From Bacteroidia bacterium (GTDB lineage Bacteria > Bacteroidota > Bacteroidia > Chitinophagales > UBA2359), in the NCBI GenBank assembly GCA_030427245.1, contig JAUHXA010000007.1:114702-178701 (forward strand): DNA of 64,000 nucleotides, given 5' to 3'. Shown here one piece after another: positions 35,994 to 45,271 of the stretch. Position numbers and translations under genes: made by a program. Numbering within the stretch: position 1 is the stretch's first letter; each line of letters starts with the position of its first letter. The notes below the pieces were generated by a model. The model saw only the letters and a list, made by a program, of their open reading frames with translations, made no database searches and was not told the DNA's origin.

Positions 35994-37835
35994 ATGAATA
36001 TTTCTCTCATTAATAGCTATTTTAACCACGTATATGTTCTGAACCTTGAAGAGCGAACAGAGCAAAAAGTGACAATGTTGCAAAAACTCTCTCGCTTAGG
36101 CATCAAAGCAGAGTTTGTAGAAGCAGCCAATGAATATTCCTCTCAAAATAGACTGGAACATCAACACTATCTGGAACAGCCTATTGGAGGGAAAGGTTGT
36201 CATCCTTTAGAAGCAGCTTATCAACGAAAACTCATACAAACCCCTCGCGCTTGGGCATACCTTAAAACCTATATTGGGATTTTAGATGACGCCAAAAAAA
36301 GAGGATTTGAGCGCATTCTGTGTTTGGATGATAATGTACTGTTTCACTGTGATTTTGAAAGGCGATTTAAACAAGCAATTGACCAAATTCCAGATGATTG
36401 GAAGTTGCTTTACTTAGGAGCATCACAGCGGTTATGGAAATTGCCAGAAAATCTAAGTTATCCTGACGAAAATAAAACTGTGATTGATTTTGAAGAACCT
36501 TTCTATTTTCCTAGAATAACAGATGGGTCTTTTGCCATAGGAATCCACCGATCTGTATTTGACCTATTGATAGCAGATATTCTAAAAATGAACTGTCCTT
36601 TTGACTCTGGACCATTACAGACAGTCATTACCGCCCACCCAAAAAACTGTTTTGTCATTACTCCTAATATTATCGCCTATGATGTATCTGAAAACAAAGT
36701 CAAGGGATTCCAAAATCAAAAAAAACTATCTCAGAATCTAAAATGGAACATGGATGATTATGATTATCCTTTCCAAAAAGACTTGGTGAGTGTAATAATA
36801 CCTGCTTATAACGCAGCAAGAACAATCGAAAAAGCTATACGCTCTATTTTGATGCAAACTTACGAACATTTAGAAATCATAGTAGTTGATGATGCAAGCT
36901 CTGATGATACAAGTAAAATAGTTCGAAAAATTATGTTAGAGGATACAAGAGTATTTTTAATCACTCTAAAGAAAAATCAAGGAGTAGGAAGGGCAAAAAA
37001 TGCAGGGATAAAAGCGGCTAAAGGAAAAATTATTGCTTTTCAGGATGCAGACGATATTTCTTTACAAAAACGCATTGAAAGACAACTGATTCCGATATAT
37101 GCAAAAGGAGTATTATTTAGTGTGGGGTTGATTTACCGAAGTCGATGTAGTTCGAAGGAACTAAATATTGATGACCAAGAAGCTATGATGGAATTGATTC
37201 AAAGTCGTCAGAAAAAGGACAAAAAAGGACAGTATGCTTATGAAGATAGAGCGATATTAGGTTGGGCAACTATGATTTTTAAAAGAAAAACTTTTGAGCA
37301 ATATGGTCTATTTGATGAACATCGTTTTGGAGAAGACTTAGAATTTATAGAGCGAATTTTTTACTACAAATTAGGTAGGGTGTTTAATGAGGATTACAAT
37401 GGTCACACCTTTGTGAGAGATTACAAATCTATTCCTTTTACCTTTCAGCGTGTAGATAAAGTATTGTACGTATGCCCTGCCCTCACCGAACAAAACCTGA
37501 CTACGCAATATGAATACAAACGAAAAGAAAATATATTGAACAATCAGAAGTTTAGGAAAAAAATTACTACAAAAGGATTAGAAATTTTCCCTAAACTTCA
37601 TAGCATAGACGGTATTTCAAAACACCCCCTATCCATTACCTACAATACGCTATCATTGAATTCTTTTGTAGTTATAACAAGAGTAGAATATCAAATGCTT
37701 TTACAGAAAAGTGAACAATTCAAAAAAATGCAGAAACAACAGTCTGTAATTGAAGATCTGTATAATTCGATGAGTTGGAGAATAACAGCCCCTCTTAGGA
37801 AATTGCTGTATTTAATACAGAAAATACGCAGTTGA
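35994..37835 (+). CDS. GT25 - GT2 glycosyltransferase fusion with SWRITAPLR tail
   Basis: In the 613-residue protein, residues 1-240 are GT25-like and clearly paralogous to the gene at 27258, but the metal motif LEDDA is changed to LDDNV (111-115). Residues 264-480 are a GT2 domain (SVIIPAYNAARTIEKAIRSILMQTY, VVDDASSDDT, DADD at 351-354). The tail has NSMSWRITAPLRKLLYLIQKI (SW at 594-595). The GT25 half may have altered metal use or be inactive. It starts the row of glycosyltransferases leading to the exporter. Confidence 0.82.
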   Translation: MNISLINSYFNHVYVLNLEERTEQKVTMLQKLSRLGIKAEFVEAANEYSSQNRLEHQHYLEQPIGGKGCHPLEAAYQRKLIQTPRAWAYLKTYIGILDDAKKRGFERILCLDDNVLFHCDFERRFKQAIDQIPDDWKLLYLGASQRLWKLPENLSYPDENKTVIDFEEPFYFPRITDGSFAIGIHRSVFDLLIADILKMNCPFDSGPLQTVITAHPKNCFVITPNIIAYDVSENKVKGFQNQKKLSQNLKWNMDDYDYPFQKDLVSVIIPAYNAARTIEKAIRSILMQTYEHLEIIVVDDASSDDTSKIVRKIMLEDTRVFLITLKKNQGVGRAKNAGIKAAKGKIIAFQDADDISLQKRIERQLIPIYAKGVLFSVGLIYRSRCSSKELNIDDQEAMMELIQSRQKKDKKGQYAYEDRAILGWATMIFKRKTFEQYGLFDEHRFGEDLEFIERIFYYKLGRVFNEDYNGHTFVRDYKSIPFTFQRVDKVLYVCPALTEQNLTTQYEYKRKENILNNQKFRKKITTKGLEIFPKLHSIDGISKHPLSITYNTLSLNSFVVITRVEYQMLLQKSEQFKKMQKQQSVIEDLYNSMSWRITAPLRKLLYLIQKIRS

Positions 37836-37899
37836 AGATAGAAGGAATGAACATCTTCTTTCTAAATGCAAGTTTAAAAATCTAAAAATTAAACTCTTC

Positions 37900-38994
37900 A
37901 TGAGAATTGCAATAATAGCAGACCCTTTAGACAATCAAACTGCCGGTATTCATACCTACTTAAAACAATTCATCAAAGCATTGGTAGAATACGATAAAGA
38001 AAATGAGTACATTTTAATTAGAGGAAAAAAAGACCCATCTATTCCATTTCGACAAATCGCCATTCCCAATATTCAATTGCCCATTGGTTTTGCCGCCATA
38101 CGTTTGTTTTTCATTATACCATTAATCATGCGTTGGTTGAGAGTAGATGCAGTGTTAGAACCTGCACATTTTGGACCTTTTAATCTGCCAAAACGAATCA
38201 AAAGAATAACGGTTATCCACGACCTTACACCGTTTCTATTTCCGCAATTCCACCGTTTTCTGAGTCAGTTACTTCAAAGATTGTTCTTGAAGAGAATTTT
38301 GAAAAAAACTGATTTGATACTGTCCAATTCTCAGCATACGACTCAAGACATAATCCGATTTTTCCCTTTTACCAAAACCAAAGTCGCCACTATTTTATTG
38401 GGTCGAGATTTGGATTTTCAACCAGTAGATTCTCATAGCTATTTGGATGAAAACAACATCTCGCAAACTTATTTTCTGTGTACAGGTACCATTGAACCAC
38501 GCAAAAATTTGACTATATTATTGGAAGCTTACCATTTGTTTCGACAAAAAACCAAAGAAAAAGTTTTGCTCATCATCACAGGCAAGGAAGGATGGAAAAC
38601 AACAACTTTTCACCAAAGTCTTGAGCAACACCCCTTTCGTGAGGATATTTTGCTAACTGGTTTTGTTGAAAAAAGTAGTTTAATAGAGTTGTATTCCCAT
38701 TCTTTGGCACTTGTTTATCCTTCGTTGTATGAAGGTTTTGGCCTGCCTGTTTTAGAAGCATTATCTTGTCAAACAAAGGTGATTTGTTCGAATCGCTCCA
38801 GCCTTCCCGAAGTTGGTGGAGAGGTCGCTTATTATTTCAATCCAGAAAACGCAGAAGATTTATTGCAGAAAATGACGGAAGTATATAAAAACCCACAAAA
38901 GAAACAGGACAAACTACTTGAACAAGCGCATAAATTTTCATGGGAAAAATATGTGAGTTCTTTTGTACAAGCACTAACGCGCATAGAAAAATAA
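37900..38994 (+). CDS. GT4-family glycosyltransferase
   Basis: The 364-residue GT-B protein has a Rossmann half beginning with AIIADPLDNQTAGIHTYLKQF. The nucleotide-sugar-binding half has CTGTIEPRKNLTILLEAY and the family motif YPSLYEGFGLPVLEALSC. It is a retaining, probably mannosyl- or hexosyl-transferring enzyme acting on lipid-linked intermediates. It lies 6 bp before the next glycosyltransferase gene. Confidence 0.85.
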   Translation: MRIAIIADPLDNQTAGIHTYLKQFIKALVEYDKENEYILIRGKKDPSIPFRQIAIPNIQLPIGFAAIRLFFIIPLIMRWLRVDAVLEPAHFGPFNLPKRIKRITVIHDLTPFLFPQFHRFLSQLLQRLFLKRILKKTDLILSNSQHTTQDIIRFFPFTKTKVATILLGRDLDFQPVDSHSYLDENNISQTYFLCTGTIEPRKNLTILLEAYHLFRQKTKEKVLLIITGKEGWKTTTFHQSLEQHPFREDILLTGFVEKSSLIELYSHSLALVYPSLYEGFGLPVLEALSCQTKVICSNRSSLPEVGGEVAYYFNPENAEDLLQKMTEVYKNPQKKQDKLLEQAHKFSWEKYVSSFVQALTRIEK

Positions 38995-39000
38995 TCTGCA

Positions 39001-39819
39001 ATGAATTCCAACACCTCTCCAACTGTCAGTGTCGTCATGGCTACTTACAATCGGGCGCACATTCTTCGCCAAACGATAGAAAACATCTTGAAACAGGAAT
39101 ACCGTCCTCTCGAACTGATTGTGGTCAATGATGGATCGAAAGACAACACTTCACTTGTATTGAAGGAGTTACAAGCTTTGTATGATTTTGTAATTATAGA
39201 AAACCATCAAAATATGGGGCTGCAAAAATCACTAAATCGTGGACTGCAAAAAGTAACAGGCAAATACATCGCCCGAATAGACGACCACGATACGTGGCTA
39301 ACTACCGATAAACTATCTCGACAAATAGCTTATTTAGAAACACACCCTACAGTCGGTATCCTTGGAACGGGCTATCAAGTAGGAGACAAAAAAATATTGA
39401 ATCCTCTCACTGACTTCGATATTCGCCAACAAATTTTGTTTCGTTGCCCATTTTGTCATGTAACTGTGGTGATGCGTACAAGCATTGTAAAAGAACTTGG
39501 AGGTTATGATGAAAGTTTGCCTTACTCCGAAGATTGGGAATTGTGGTTGAGGATTGGACAACGTAGCCAATTGGCTAATCTTTCGGACATCACCGTAGCG
39601 GTTACAGAAGCAGAAGCCTCTTTGTCGGGTGACTTTTTCTTGAAACAACTCCCACTGAATCGCAGCATTGTTCAAAAGCATCTAAAAAACTATCCGAATG
39701 GCTTCAAAGCCCGATTGTACCATTCTTTCCTGCAATCCTTTTTTAGGCTGTTTCCTCTTAATGGTATTTTACACAGAGGAATGCAAAAAGTATTCAGGCT
39801 GTTTTTCTTGAAAGATTAA
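39001..39819 (+). CDS. GT2-family glycosyltransferase
   Basis: The 272-residue GT-A protein has VSVVMATYNRAHILRQTIENIL at residues 9-30, VVNDGSKDNTS and a metal motif RIDDHD (92-97), then CHVTVVMRTSIVKELGGYDESLPYSEDWELWLRIG, the standard GT2 acceptor region. There is no coiled coil or shared tail. It belongs to the closely spaced run 37900-43429 that ends in the ABC exporter. Confidence 0.85.
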   Translation: MNSNTSPTVSVVMATYNRAHILRQTIENILKQEYRPLELIVVNDGSKDNTSLVLKELQALYDFVIIENHQNMGLQKSLNRGLQKVTGKYIARIDDHDTWLTTDKLSRQIAYLETHPTVGILGTGYQVGDKKILNPLTDFDIRQQILFRCPFCHVTVVMRTSIVKELGGYDESLPYSEDWELWLRIGQRSQLANLSDITVAVTEAEASLSGDFFLKQLPLNRSIVQKHLKNYPNGFKARLYHSFLQSFFRLFPLNGILHRGMQKVFRLFFLKD

Positions 39820-39867
39820 TCAATAAACTAATTTTGAGAGATTAAAACCTGTAAACTATGTGTTTAA

Positions 39868-40797
39868 ATGACTAAAATCACTGTTACTATCTGTACTCAT
39901 AATAGATCCGAACTTTTGACCGAATGTTTGCAGTCTTTGTGTAAACAGACTATTCCACGATTTCTTTATGAAATTCTTGTGATAGACAATAATTCTACGG
40001 ATGATACAAAGGCTGTGGTACTCAAATTCTCTAAAAAATACAATAATATTCGGTTGGTAGAAGAATCTAAGATTGGTTTGAGTCATGCTAGAAATACAGG
40101 ATTCAAAAATGCTTTGACTGATTGGGTAGCCTATATTGACGATGATGCAAAAGCACATCCCAACTATATAGAAAGAGCCTTGTTTACTATCGAAAAATAT
40201 AGTTTTGATTGTTTTGGAGGCATTTATTTGCCCTGGTATAGATATGGTAAACCTAAGTGGTTTCGAGCAGATTATTATGGTTCAAATAAAAATGGGAAAC
40301 CAAAAGAGGTTTGTATATTAGAACGTGGTCATAATAGTGGAGGTGTTATTGTGTTTAAGAAGAAAGTATTGGAAGGTTTAGGAGGTTTTGCTACCAATCT
40401 GGGAATGAACGGTCAAAAAATGGCTTATGGTGAAGAATCCCATCTTCAAGAAGTAATGAGAATGAATGGACTGCAGGTTGGCTTTGATCCAGAATTGAAG
40501 ATAGATCACTTAGTGGCTTCTCGAAAGTTAACCCTCAAATGGCAACTCAAATCGGCTTATAAAAGAGGCTATTCCTATTCTATGGTTTATTATCATAAGT
40601 CAGATTTACGTAATCAGGATATCATACGAGATTTTCTGATTTTAATTGCAGGAACTTTTAAGAGAATTATTACAAAAAGTTATAAGTATTTTTCTGAAAA
40701 AGATTTCTATATTCAAAACTGGATATTGGAAGTAATACAACCAAGTGCTAATTTATGGGGAATCATCAAATACAAATTAGACAACAAAAGGGCTTAA
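39868..40797 (+). CDS. GT2-family glycosyltransferase
   Basis: The 309-residue protein has VTICTHNRSELLTECLQSL at the start, LVIDNNSTDDT and the acidic motif YIDDDAKAHPNY (89-100). A following GHNSGGVIVFKKKVLEGLGGF and GEESHLQEVM complete the GT2 pattern. It precedes another GT2 gene by 7 bp and fits the operon that builds the exported glycan. Confidence 0.85.
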   Translation: MTKITVTICTHNRSELLTECLQSLCKQTIPRFLYEILVIDNNSTDDTKAVVLKFSKKYNNIRLVEESKIGLSHARNTGFKNALTDWVAYIDDDAKAHPNYIERALFTIEKYSFDCFGGIYLPWYRYGKPKWFRADYYGSNKNGKPKEVCILERGHNSGGVIVFKKKVLEGLGGFATNLGMNGQKMAYGEESHLQEVMRMNGLQVGFDPELKIDHLVASRKLTLKWQLKSAYKRGYSYSMVYYHKSDLRNQDIIRDFLILIAGTFKRIITKSYKYFSEKDFYIQNWILEVIQPSANLWGIIKYKLDNKRA

Positions 40798-40804
40798 CCT
40801 ACTA

Positions 40805-41788
40805 ATGCAAAAATCTTATAATCCGCTTATTGATGTTTTAATGCCTGTTTACAATGCAAAAGATTTTTTGAATGAAGCAATTGATAGTTTACTCGCTCAA
40901 ACATATACCAATTGGATTTTGATAGTCATAGATGATGCTTCAACAGATAACAGCGTAGAAATAGTTGAGGCTTATAAAGACAATAGAATTCAATTAATCA
41001 AAAAATCAAAAAATACAGGTTCTTATGATACCCTTAATCAAGGTTTGAAAAAAGCAAAAGGGAAATATATTGCTATTTTGGATGCGGATGATATATGTCA
41101 CCCTGAAAGATTTCAAAGGCAAGTGCATTTTTTAGAAAGCAGCTCTGAAATAGGCCTCTGTGGTACTTGGGTGAAAACATTTGGTTTGGGAAAAGAAAAG
41201 ATTTGGAAATACCCAACAAAAACAGAAGAAATTCGCTGCGCACTGTTGTTCCACAATTGTTTCGCACATTCTTCTGTAATGATAAGGCGTTCTATTTTAG
41301 AAAAACATAATCTCTTGTACAATACTGCTCGCATGGCACAAGATTACGACCTTTGGGTTAGAATTAGTGAATATACTCAAACTGCTAATATTAAAACTCC
41401 TTTGGTTTATTACAGAGTATATCCTCATTCTAAATCTGCTCTAAAACGGCAAGAACAACATATAGCCGTAGATGAAATTGTTAATTATCAATTACAAAAA
41501 CTGCAAGTGAATTTTACGGCGAATGATTTACTTTTTCACAGTTATTTTACTTATCGAAAAAACCAAATGCCTGCACTTAGTTTCTCCTTTCTTTATAGAA
41601 CCTTTTCGTGGTGCTATAAATTATTGAAAACAAATTACAGTACACAAAAGTATTCACAAACAACACTTGTCTATACTATTTTTGGTATATATGCTACAAG
41701 TTTATTAAGAAAACAGATTGACAGGATACTTTTTTTATTTAAGAAAATTTCTCCTACAAAAAGCACTAGTTCTCTAAATTTACATTGA
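40805..41788 (+). CDS. GT2-family glycosyltransferase
   Basis: The 327-residue protein starts with IDVLMPVYNAKDFLNEAIDSLLAQTY, VIDDASTDNS and DADD at 93-96, and has SSVMIRRSILEKHNLLY and a YDLWVRI acceptor motif. The GT-A domain ends near residue 230; the remaining 95 residues are basic and aromatic and may contact the membrane. It is the last glycosyltransferase gene before the exporter pair. Confidence 0.85.
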   Translation: MQKSYNPLIDVLMPVYNAKDFLNEAIDSLLAQTYTNWILIVIDDASTDNSVEIVEAYKDNRIQLIKKSKNTGSYDTLNQGLKKAKGKYIAILDADDICHPERFQRQVHFLESSSEIGLCGTWVKTFGLGKEKIWKYPTKTEEIRCALLFHNCFAHSSVMIRRSILEKHNLLYNTARMAQDYDLWVRISEYTQTANIKTPLVYYRVYPHSKSALKRQEQHIAVDEIVNYQLQKLQVNFTANDLLFHSYFTYRKNQMPALSFSFLYRTFSWCYKLLKTNYSTQKYSQTTLVYTIFGIYATSLLRKQIDRILFLFKKISPTKSTSSLNLH

Positions 41789-41839
41789 AGTTAGTCACAT
41801 TTCATATCTTTCATTTTTTCTTCCTATACAATATCCCCC

Positions 41840-42625
41840 ATGATAAAAAAACTCATAGCTTGGCTTCCCGAAAACAATCGTTTAGAACGCATTTGGCTCA
41901 TTGCTAAGTTCGACTTTGTTACTCGCTATTATGGTTCTTTTTTGGGCTTATTTTGGGCATTATTGAAGCCTCTTTTTCAATTATTGGTTTTTTTCATTGT
42001 TTTTACGGTTGTTTTTAAGAGTAGAACCGAAAAGTTTTTGATGTTTTTATTTATAGGCATCATCATGTTTCAGTTTTTTACTGAATCTGTAAAAGCTTCG
42101 ATGAAAATTTTCAAAAGCAAAAAACATTTATTAGAAAATATTCAAATAAATAAATTGGATATTTTTTATTCTGGAATAGCTTCAACCCTGTTTGGTTTTA
42201 TGTTCAATTTTACGGCTTTTTTTGTAGGGAATTTACTACTCAACGACGTTTTTTCATGGTCAATACTGTTTTTTCCCTTTGTTCTAATCAGCTTGATAAT
42301 TTTTGTACTTGCCACTCAACTTATATTCTCAACCGTTAGCATTTATCTTAAAGATATTGACAACATCTGGTTTGTTTTAAATACCTTTCTATTTTGGGGT
42401 TCGGGTATTTTTTTCGATGCGACTACCCTTGAAGGGAAAGCTGCTCTTATCCAATATTTCAACCCACTTGCAGGGATTTTAATAAATGCTCGAAAAGTAT
42501 TGATTTATGCAGAACCTTTAGACACAACACTATTCTTTATTAATTTTGTTACCGCAGTGTGTTTTTTAGGAATTGGACTCCTTATTTTTAGAAAATACAG
42601 TGCAAAAGCGCTTGAAAAATTATAA
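41840..42625 (+). CDS. ABC-2 polysaccharide exporter permease, Wzm-like
   Basis: The 261-residue inner-membrane protein has six hydrophobic helices and the typical start WLIAKFDFVTRYYGSFLGLFWALLKPLFQLLVF. Family members form the channel that exports finished lipid-linked polysaccharides. The ATP-binding subunit follows after 9 bp. This makes the pathway ABC-dependent; no Wzx flippase or Wzy polymerase was seen in the window. Confidence 0.88.
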   Translation: MIKKLIAWLPENNRLERIWLIAKFDFVTRYYGSFLGLFWALLKPLFQLLVFFIVFTVVFKSRTEKFLMFLFIGIIMFQFFTESVKASMKIFKSKKHLLENIQINKLDIFYSGIASTLFGFMFNFTAFFVGNLLLNDVFSWSILFFPFVLISLIIFVLATQLIFSTVSIYLKDIDNIWFVLNTFLFWGSGIFFDATTLEGKAALIQYFNPLAGILINARKVLIYAEPLDTTLFFINFVTAVCFLGIGLLIFRKYSAKALEKL

Positions 42626-42634
42626 CACCTATAT

Positions 42635-43429
42635 ATGTCTGATATTGCTATTGAATTAAAAAATATCCACAAAACTTTTACTGTGTTGGATAAAAATAGT
42701 CACAGTTTGCGTGGTAAAATCATTTCGTTTTTTACGCATACCAACAAACGAAGTATCAAAGCACTCTCCAATATTAATCTAGAAATCAAAAAAGGAGAGT
42801 TCTTTGGTATTATGGGGCATAATGGCTCTGGTAAATCTACTTTGTTGCGCATCATGACAGGCGCTTACCCACCTGATGAAGGAGGAGAAATAAGGAGGGA
42901 TGGGCGGTTCATGCTTTTGACACTTGGGCTGGGCTTCAATGTCCAACTAACTGCCCGAGAAAACATCTATCTAAATGCCTCTATATTGGGCTTGACACTC
43001 AAGCAAATTGGACGCATTTTTCACGATATAGTAGCTTTTGCCGAGTTAGAAGACTTCGTAGATACCCAAGTTAAATATTTTTCGAGCGGAATGTTGTCTC
43101 GATTGAAGTTCGCTATTGCAGTTCATGCAGATGCAGACATTTTTTTGATGGACGAGTTTTTTGGCGGTGTAGGTGATGCTGGTTTTAAAGAAAAATCGGA
43201 GAGAGTGTTTCATGAATCTCTCGTAAAAGGTCGTACCATCGTACATGTAAGTCATTCCGTTAAAACAATTGAAGAACACTGCCATAGGGTCTTGCTTTTA
43301 CACGAAGGAGAACCAATAGCTATTGGTTCTCCTGACGAAATTATTCCGCAGTATAAGGAATTGAGCAAAAAAAGAAGGGGGATCAAGAAAGAGAGAAGGA
43401 AGAATAAAGAGAAAAAAAATAGTTTATAA
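42635..43429 (+). CDS. ABC exporter ATP-binding protein, Wzt-like
   Basis: The 264-residue ATPase has Walker A GHNGSGKST (61-69), a signature of the form FSSGMLSRLKFA and Walker B IFLMDEFF. It is of the teichoic/O-antigen type (LLTLGLGFNVQLTARENIYLNASILG). The C-terminal carbohydrate-binding domain found in long Wzt proteins is missing; only a short basic tail follows the core. Such short forms do not recognise a terminal sugar modification in known cases. Confidence 0.88.
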   Translation: MSDIAIELKNIHKTFTVLDKNSHSLRGKIISFFTHTNKRSIKALSNINLEIKKGEFFGIMGHNGSGKSTLLRIMTGAYPPDEGGEIRRDGRFMLLTLGLGFNVQLTARENIYLNASILGLTLKQIGRIFHDIVAFAELEDFVDTQVKYFSSGMLSRLKFAIAVHADADIFLMDEFFGGVGDAGFKEKSERVFHESLVKGRTIVHVSHSVKTIEEHCHRVLLLHEGEPIAIGSPDEIIPQYKELSKKRRGIKKERRKNKEKKNSL

Positions 43430-43480
43430 AGCACGTCTTAAAGCTTTTGCCTTTTGCATAAACACCCATTTTGTAAATCA

Positions 43481-44314
43481 ATGAAAAATATTACTTCTAC
43501 TTTTTTATCGTTTTTGAAAAAAAAGATGAATCAACAGAAAGAGATTCTTTCCCAAAACCTAATTAGAAAACCTGCCTTCAAGGTGATCTACTTCTATCAT
43601 ATTCCAAAATGTGGAGGAACCTATACTTTACGCTTATTACAAAAATTTCAAAGAAAACTTAACAGTGACTTTGTAATTTTTAATATTAACAAGCAAAAAA
43701 GAAACCTTAAGGCTGAGGCTGAGCAATTAAGTTTTCTTAACTCCCTACAAAGCTATTCTGCTAATAAGGTATTAATCATTTATCAACACATGGGCTTTCC
43801 TGGAATCAATGACTTATATGAAGACCTAAGGATAATAAAAAAAGAGGTGAAAAAAAATAAGGGCGAAATCGTTTTTATCACTATGATTAGAGAACCTATG
43901 TCCCACATAAGGTCAATGGTCAATTATAACAGGAGGAAAAATAAGGACATTAATTTTGATTCAGTACCAAGTGGATCAATTGTATATGATAAGATGTCAA
44001 AGTTTTTTTTATATGGTCAACGAAAACGATGGAAGAACAAAGAAATTCAGATTGATAGAGAACTTTTAAATAAAAACATTCGCTTGTTTGATTATATTTT
44101 TACCTTGGAAAGATTAGATTTACTTATTGACTTTCTCAACCATTTTTTAGGCACAAAAGATGTCTTTATATCTAAAAAAATAAATGCTTCTAAAATAGAA
44201 CTGTTACCCACCAAAGACCAAAAAAAACGTTTTTTAGATAACATTTATTGGGACAAATATTTTTATGAAGTGGTTAGCAAAAAAGGACCTAATGTTAAGA
44301 ATATGTTCCCTTAA
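43481..44314 (+). CDS. sulfotransferase family protein, duplicate B
   Basis: From the ATG at 43481 (chosen because the sequence around it, including the preceding TTGTAAA, matches duplicate A) the protein has 277 residues. It carries the loop FYHIPKCGGTYTL and the motif ITMIREPMSHIRS. It is near-identical in places to the gene at 35111 and carries the 75-bp identical block at 43936-44010. It opens the sulfotransferase-rich row downstream of the exporter. An upstream start at 43454 is unconserved. Confidence 0.8.
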   Translation: MKNITSTFLSFLKKKMNQQKEILSQNLIRKPAFKVIYFYHIPKCGGTYTLRLLQKFQRKLNSDFVIFNINKQKRNLKAEAEQLSFLNSLQSYSANKVLIIYQHMGFPGINDLYEDLRIIKKEVKKNKGEIVFITMIREPMSHIRSMVNYNRRKNKDINFDSVPSGSIVYDKMSKFFLYGQRKRWKNKEIQIDRELLNKNIRLFDYIFTLERLDLLIDFLNHFLGTKDVFISKKINASKIELLPTKDQKKRFLDNIYWDKYFYEVVSKKGPNVKNMFP

Positions 44315-44406
44315 TAACTGTTTTGTTTGAACAGAGATAAGTTTAGGCTTAAAAAAACAACTATTCGTTTGATTTGCAGAAAATATTATGAAAAATAAAC
44401 TCCAAT

Positions 44407-45138
44407 ATGTTTCGGCACATAATTCATAAGTTCAAAGGCTTGTTTAATAAAAGTTACGACTATCAAAAATTTGTTGTAATTGCTCGTTCACGTACAGGCT
44501 CAAGTTTGCTTATCAGTTATCTGAACTCTCATCCACAAATTGAGGCGCATGGAGAAATATTTCGAGAACTGGGAAGAAAAAGTTCTAAGCAAATTTGGGA
44601 GCGCCTATTCACATCCAAAAACAAAAAGTTAAAATATATAGGGTTTAAGATTTTTTATTACCACCCTCTCAACACAGATGATCGTTCGGTTTGGGATTTT
44701 TTGAAAAATGACAAAACCATTCAAATCATCCATTTGAAAAGAGAGAATGTTTTACGTACTTTTATTTCCAGAGAAATTGTTGAAAAAACCAAGGTTTGGA
44801 AAAATAAAAAATATAGAAACACGACTTCAATTGAAGATAAAAGAATTGAAATAGATGTAGATAAATTTCTAGATACTCTATCTTGGACAAAAAAACGAGA
44901 ACGAGAAACTGCAAAAACCTTTTCCAATCATTCTTTTACAGAAATCTCTTATGAAGAATTAATTGCCAATCCACAAATAGTGATGAATGACATTTTTTCT
45001 CGTTTCGGATTGAAGCCTGCTAAAATATCTACAAAATTACGTAGGCAGAATGCAGAAAGAATAGAGGACTTAGTGATTAACTATTCTCAGTTAAAGACAG
45101 GTTTGACTGAGGTAGGTTATACCTGTTTTTTGGAATAA
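44407..45138 (+). CDS. sulfotransferase, Stf0/NodH-like
   Basis: The 243-residue protein has FVVIARSRTGSSLLISYLNSHPQIEAHGEIF at residues 22-52, the start typical of Stf0/NodH-type carbohydrate sulfotransferases (RSGTGSSLL pattern). A 3'-phosphate region of the form IIHLKRENVLRTFIS follows at about 114-128. The later FTEISYEELIANPQIVMNDIFSRFGL is the usual C-terminal helix pair. It would sulfate a lipid-linked sugar. The next 130 bp hold a decayed copy of another sulfotransferase. Confidence 0.82.
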   Translation: MFRHIIHKFKGLFNKSYDYQKFVVIARSRTGSSLLISYLNSHPQIEAHGEIFRELGRKSSKQIWERLFTSKNKKLKYIGFKIFYYHPLNTDDRSVWDFLKNDKTIQIIHLKRENVLRTFISREIVEKTKVWKNKKYRNTTSIEDKRIEIDVDKFLDTLSWTKKRERETAKTFSNHSFTEISYEELIANPQIVMNDIFSRFGLKPAKISTKLRRQNAERIEDLVINYSQLKTGLTEVGYTCFLE

Positions 45139-45145
45139 TCTCCTT

Positions 45146-45227
45146 AAGATATTGTTAGGACAAATTATCAAAAGATAAGAAATTGCTAACTGCGACTGAA
45201 CATTTTGAGTCCTACTCTGACTGAAAT
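45146..45227 (+). pseudogene. decayed fragment of a sulfotransferase gene
   Basis: This 82-bp stretch matches the DNA of the next gene at about 45391-45473, with shared strings such as TTAGGACAAATTATCAAAA and CTACTCTGA/CTTACTCTGA, but has an in-frame stop, a one-base length difference and scattered changes. It corresponds to residues about 40-67 of the double sulfotransferase. It is the remnant of a lost paralogue or partial duplication. Confidence 0.7.
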
Positions 45228-45271
45228 GTTACAGAAACCTAAGATTGATAATTTTTTAAACTTCAATAAAA

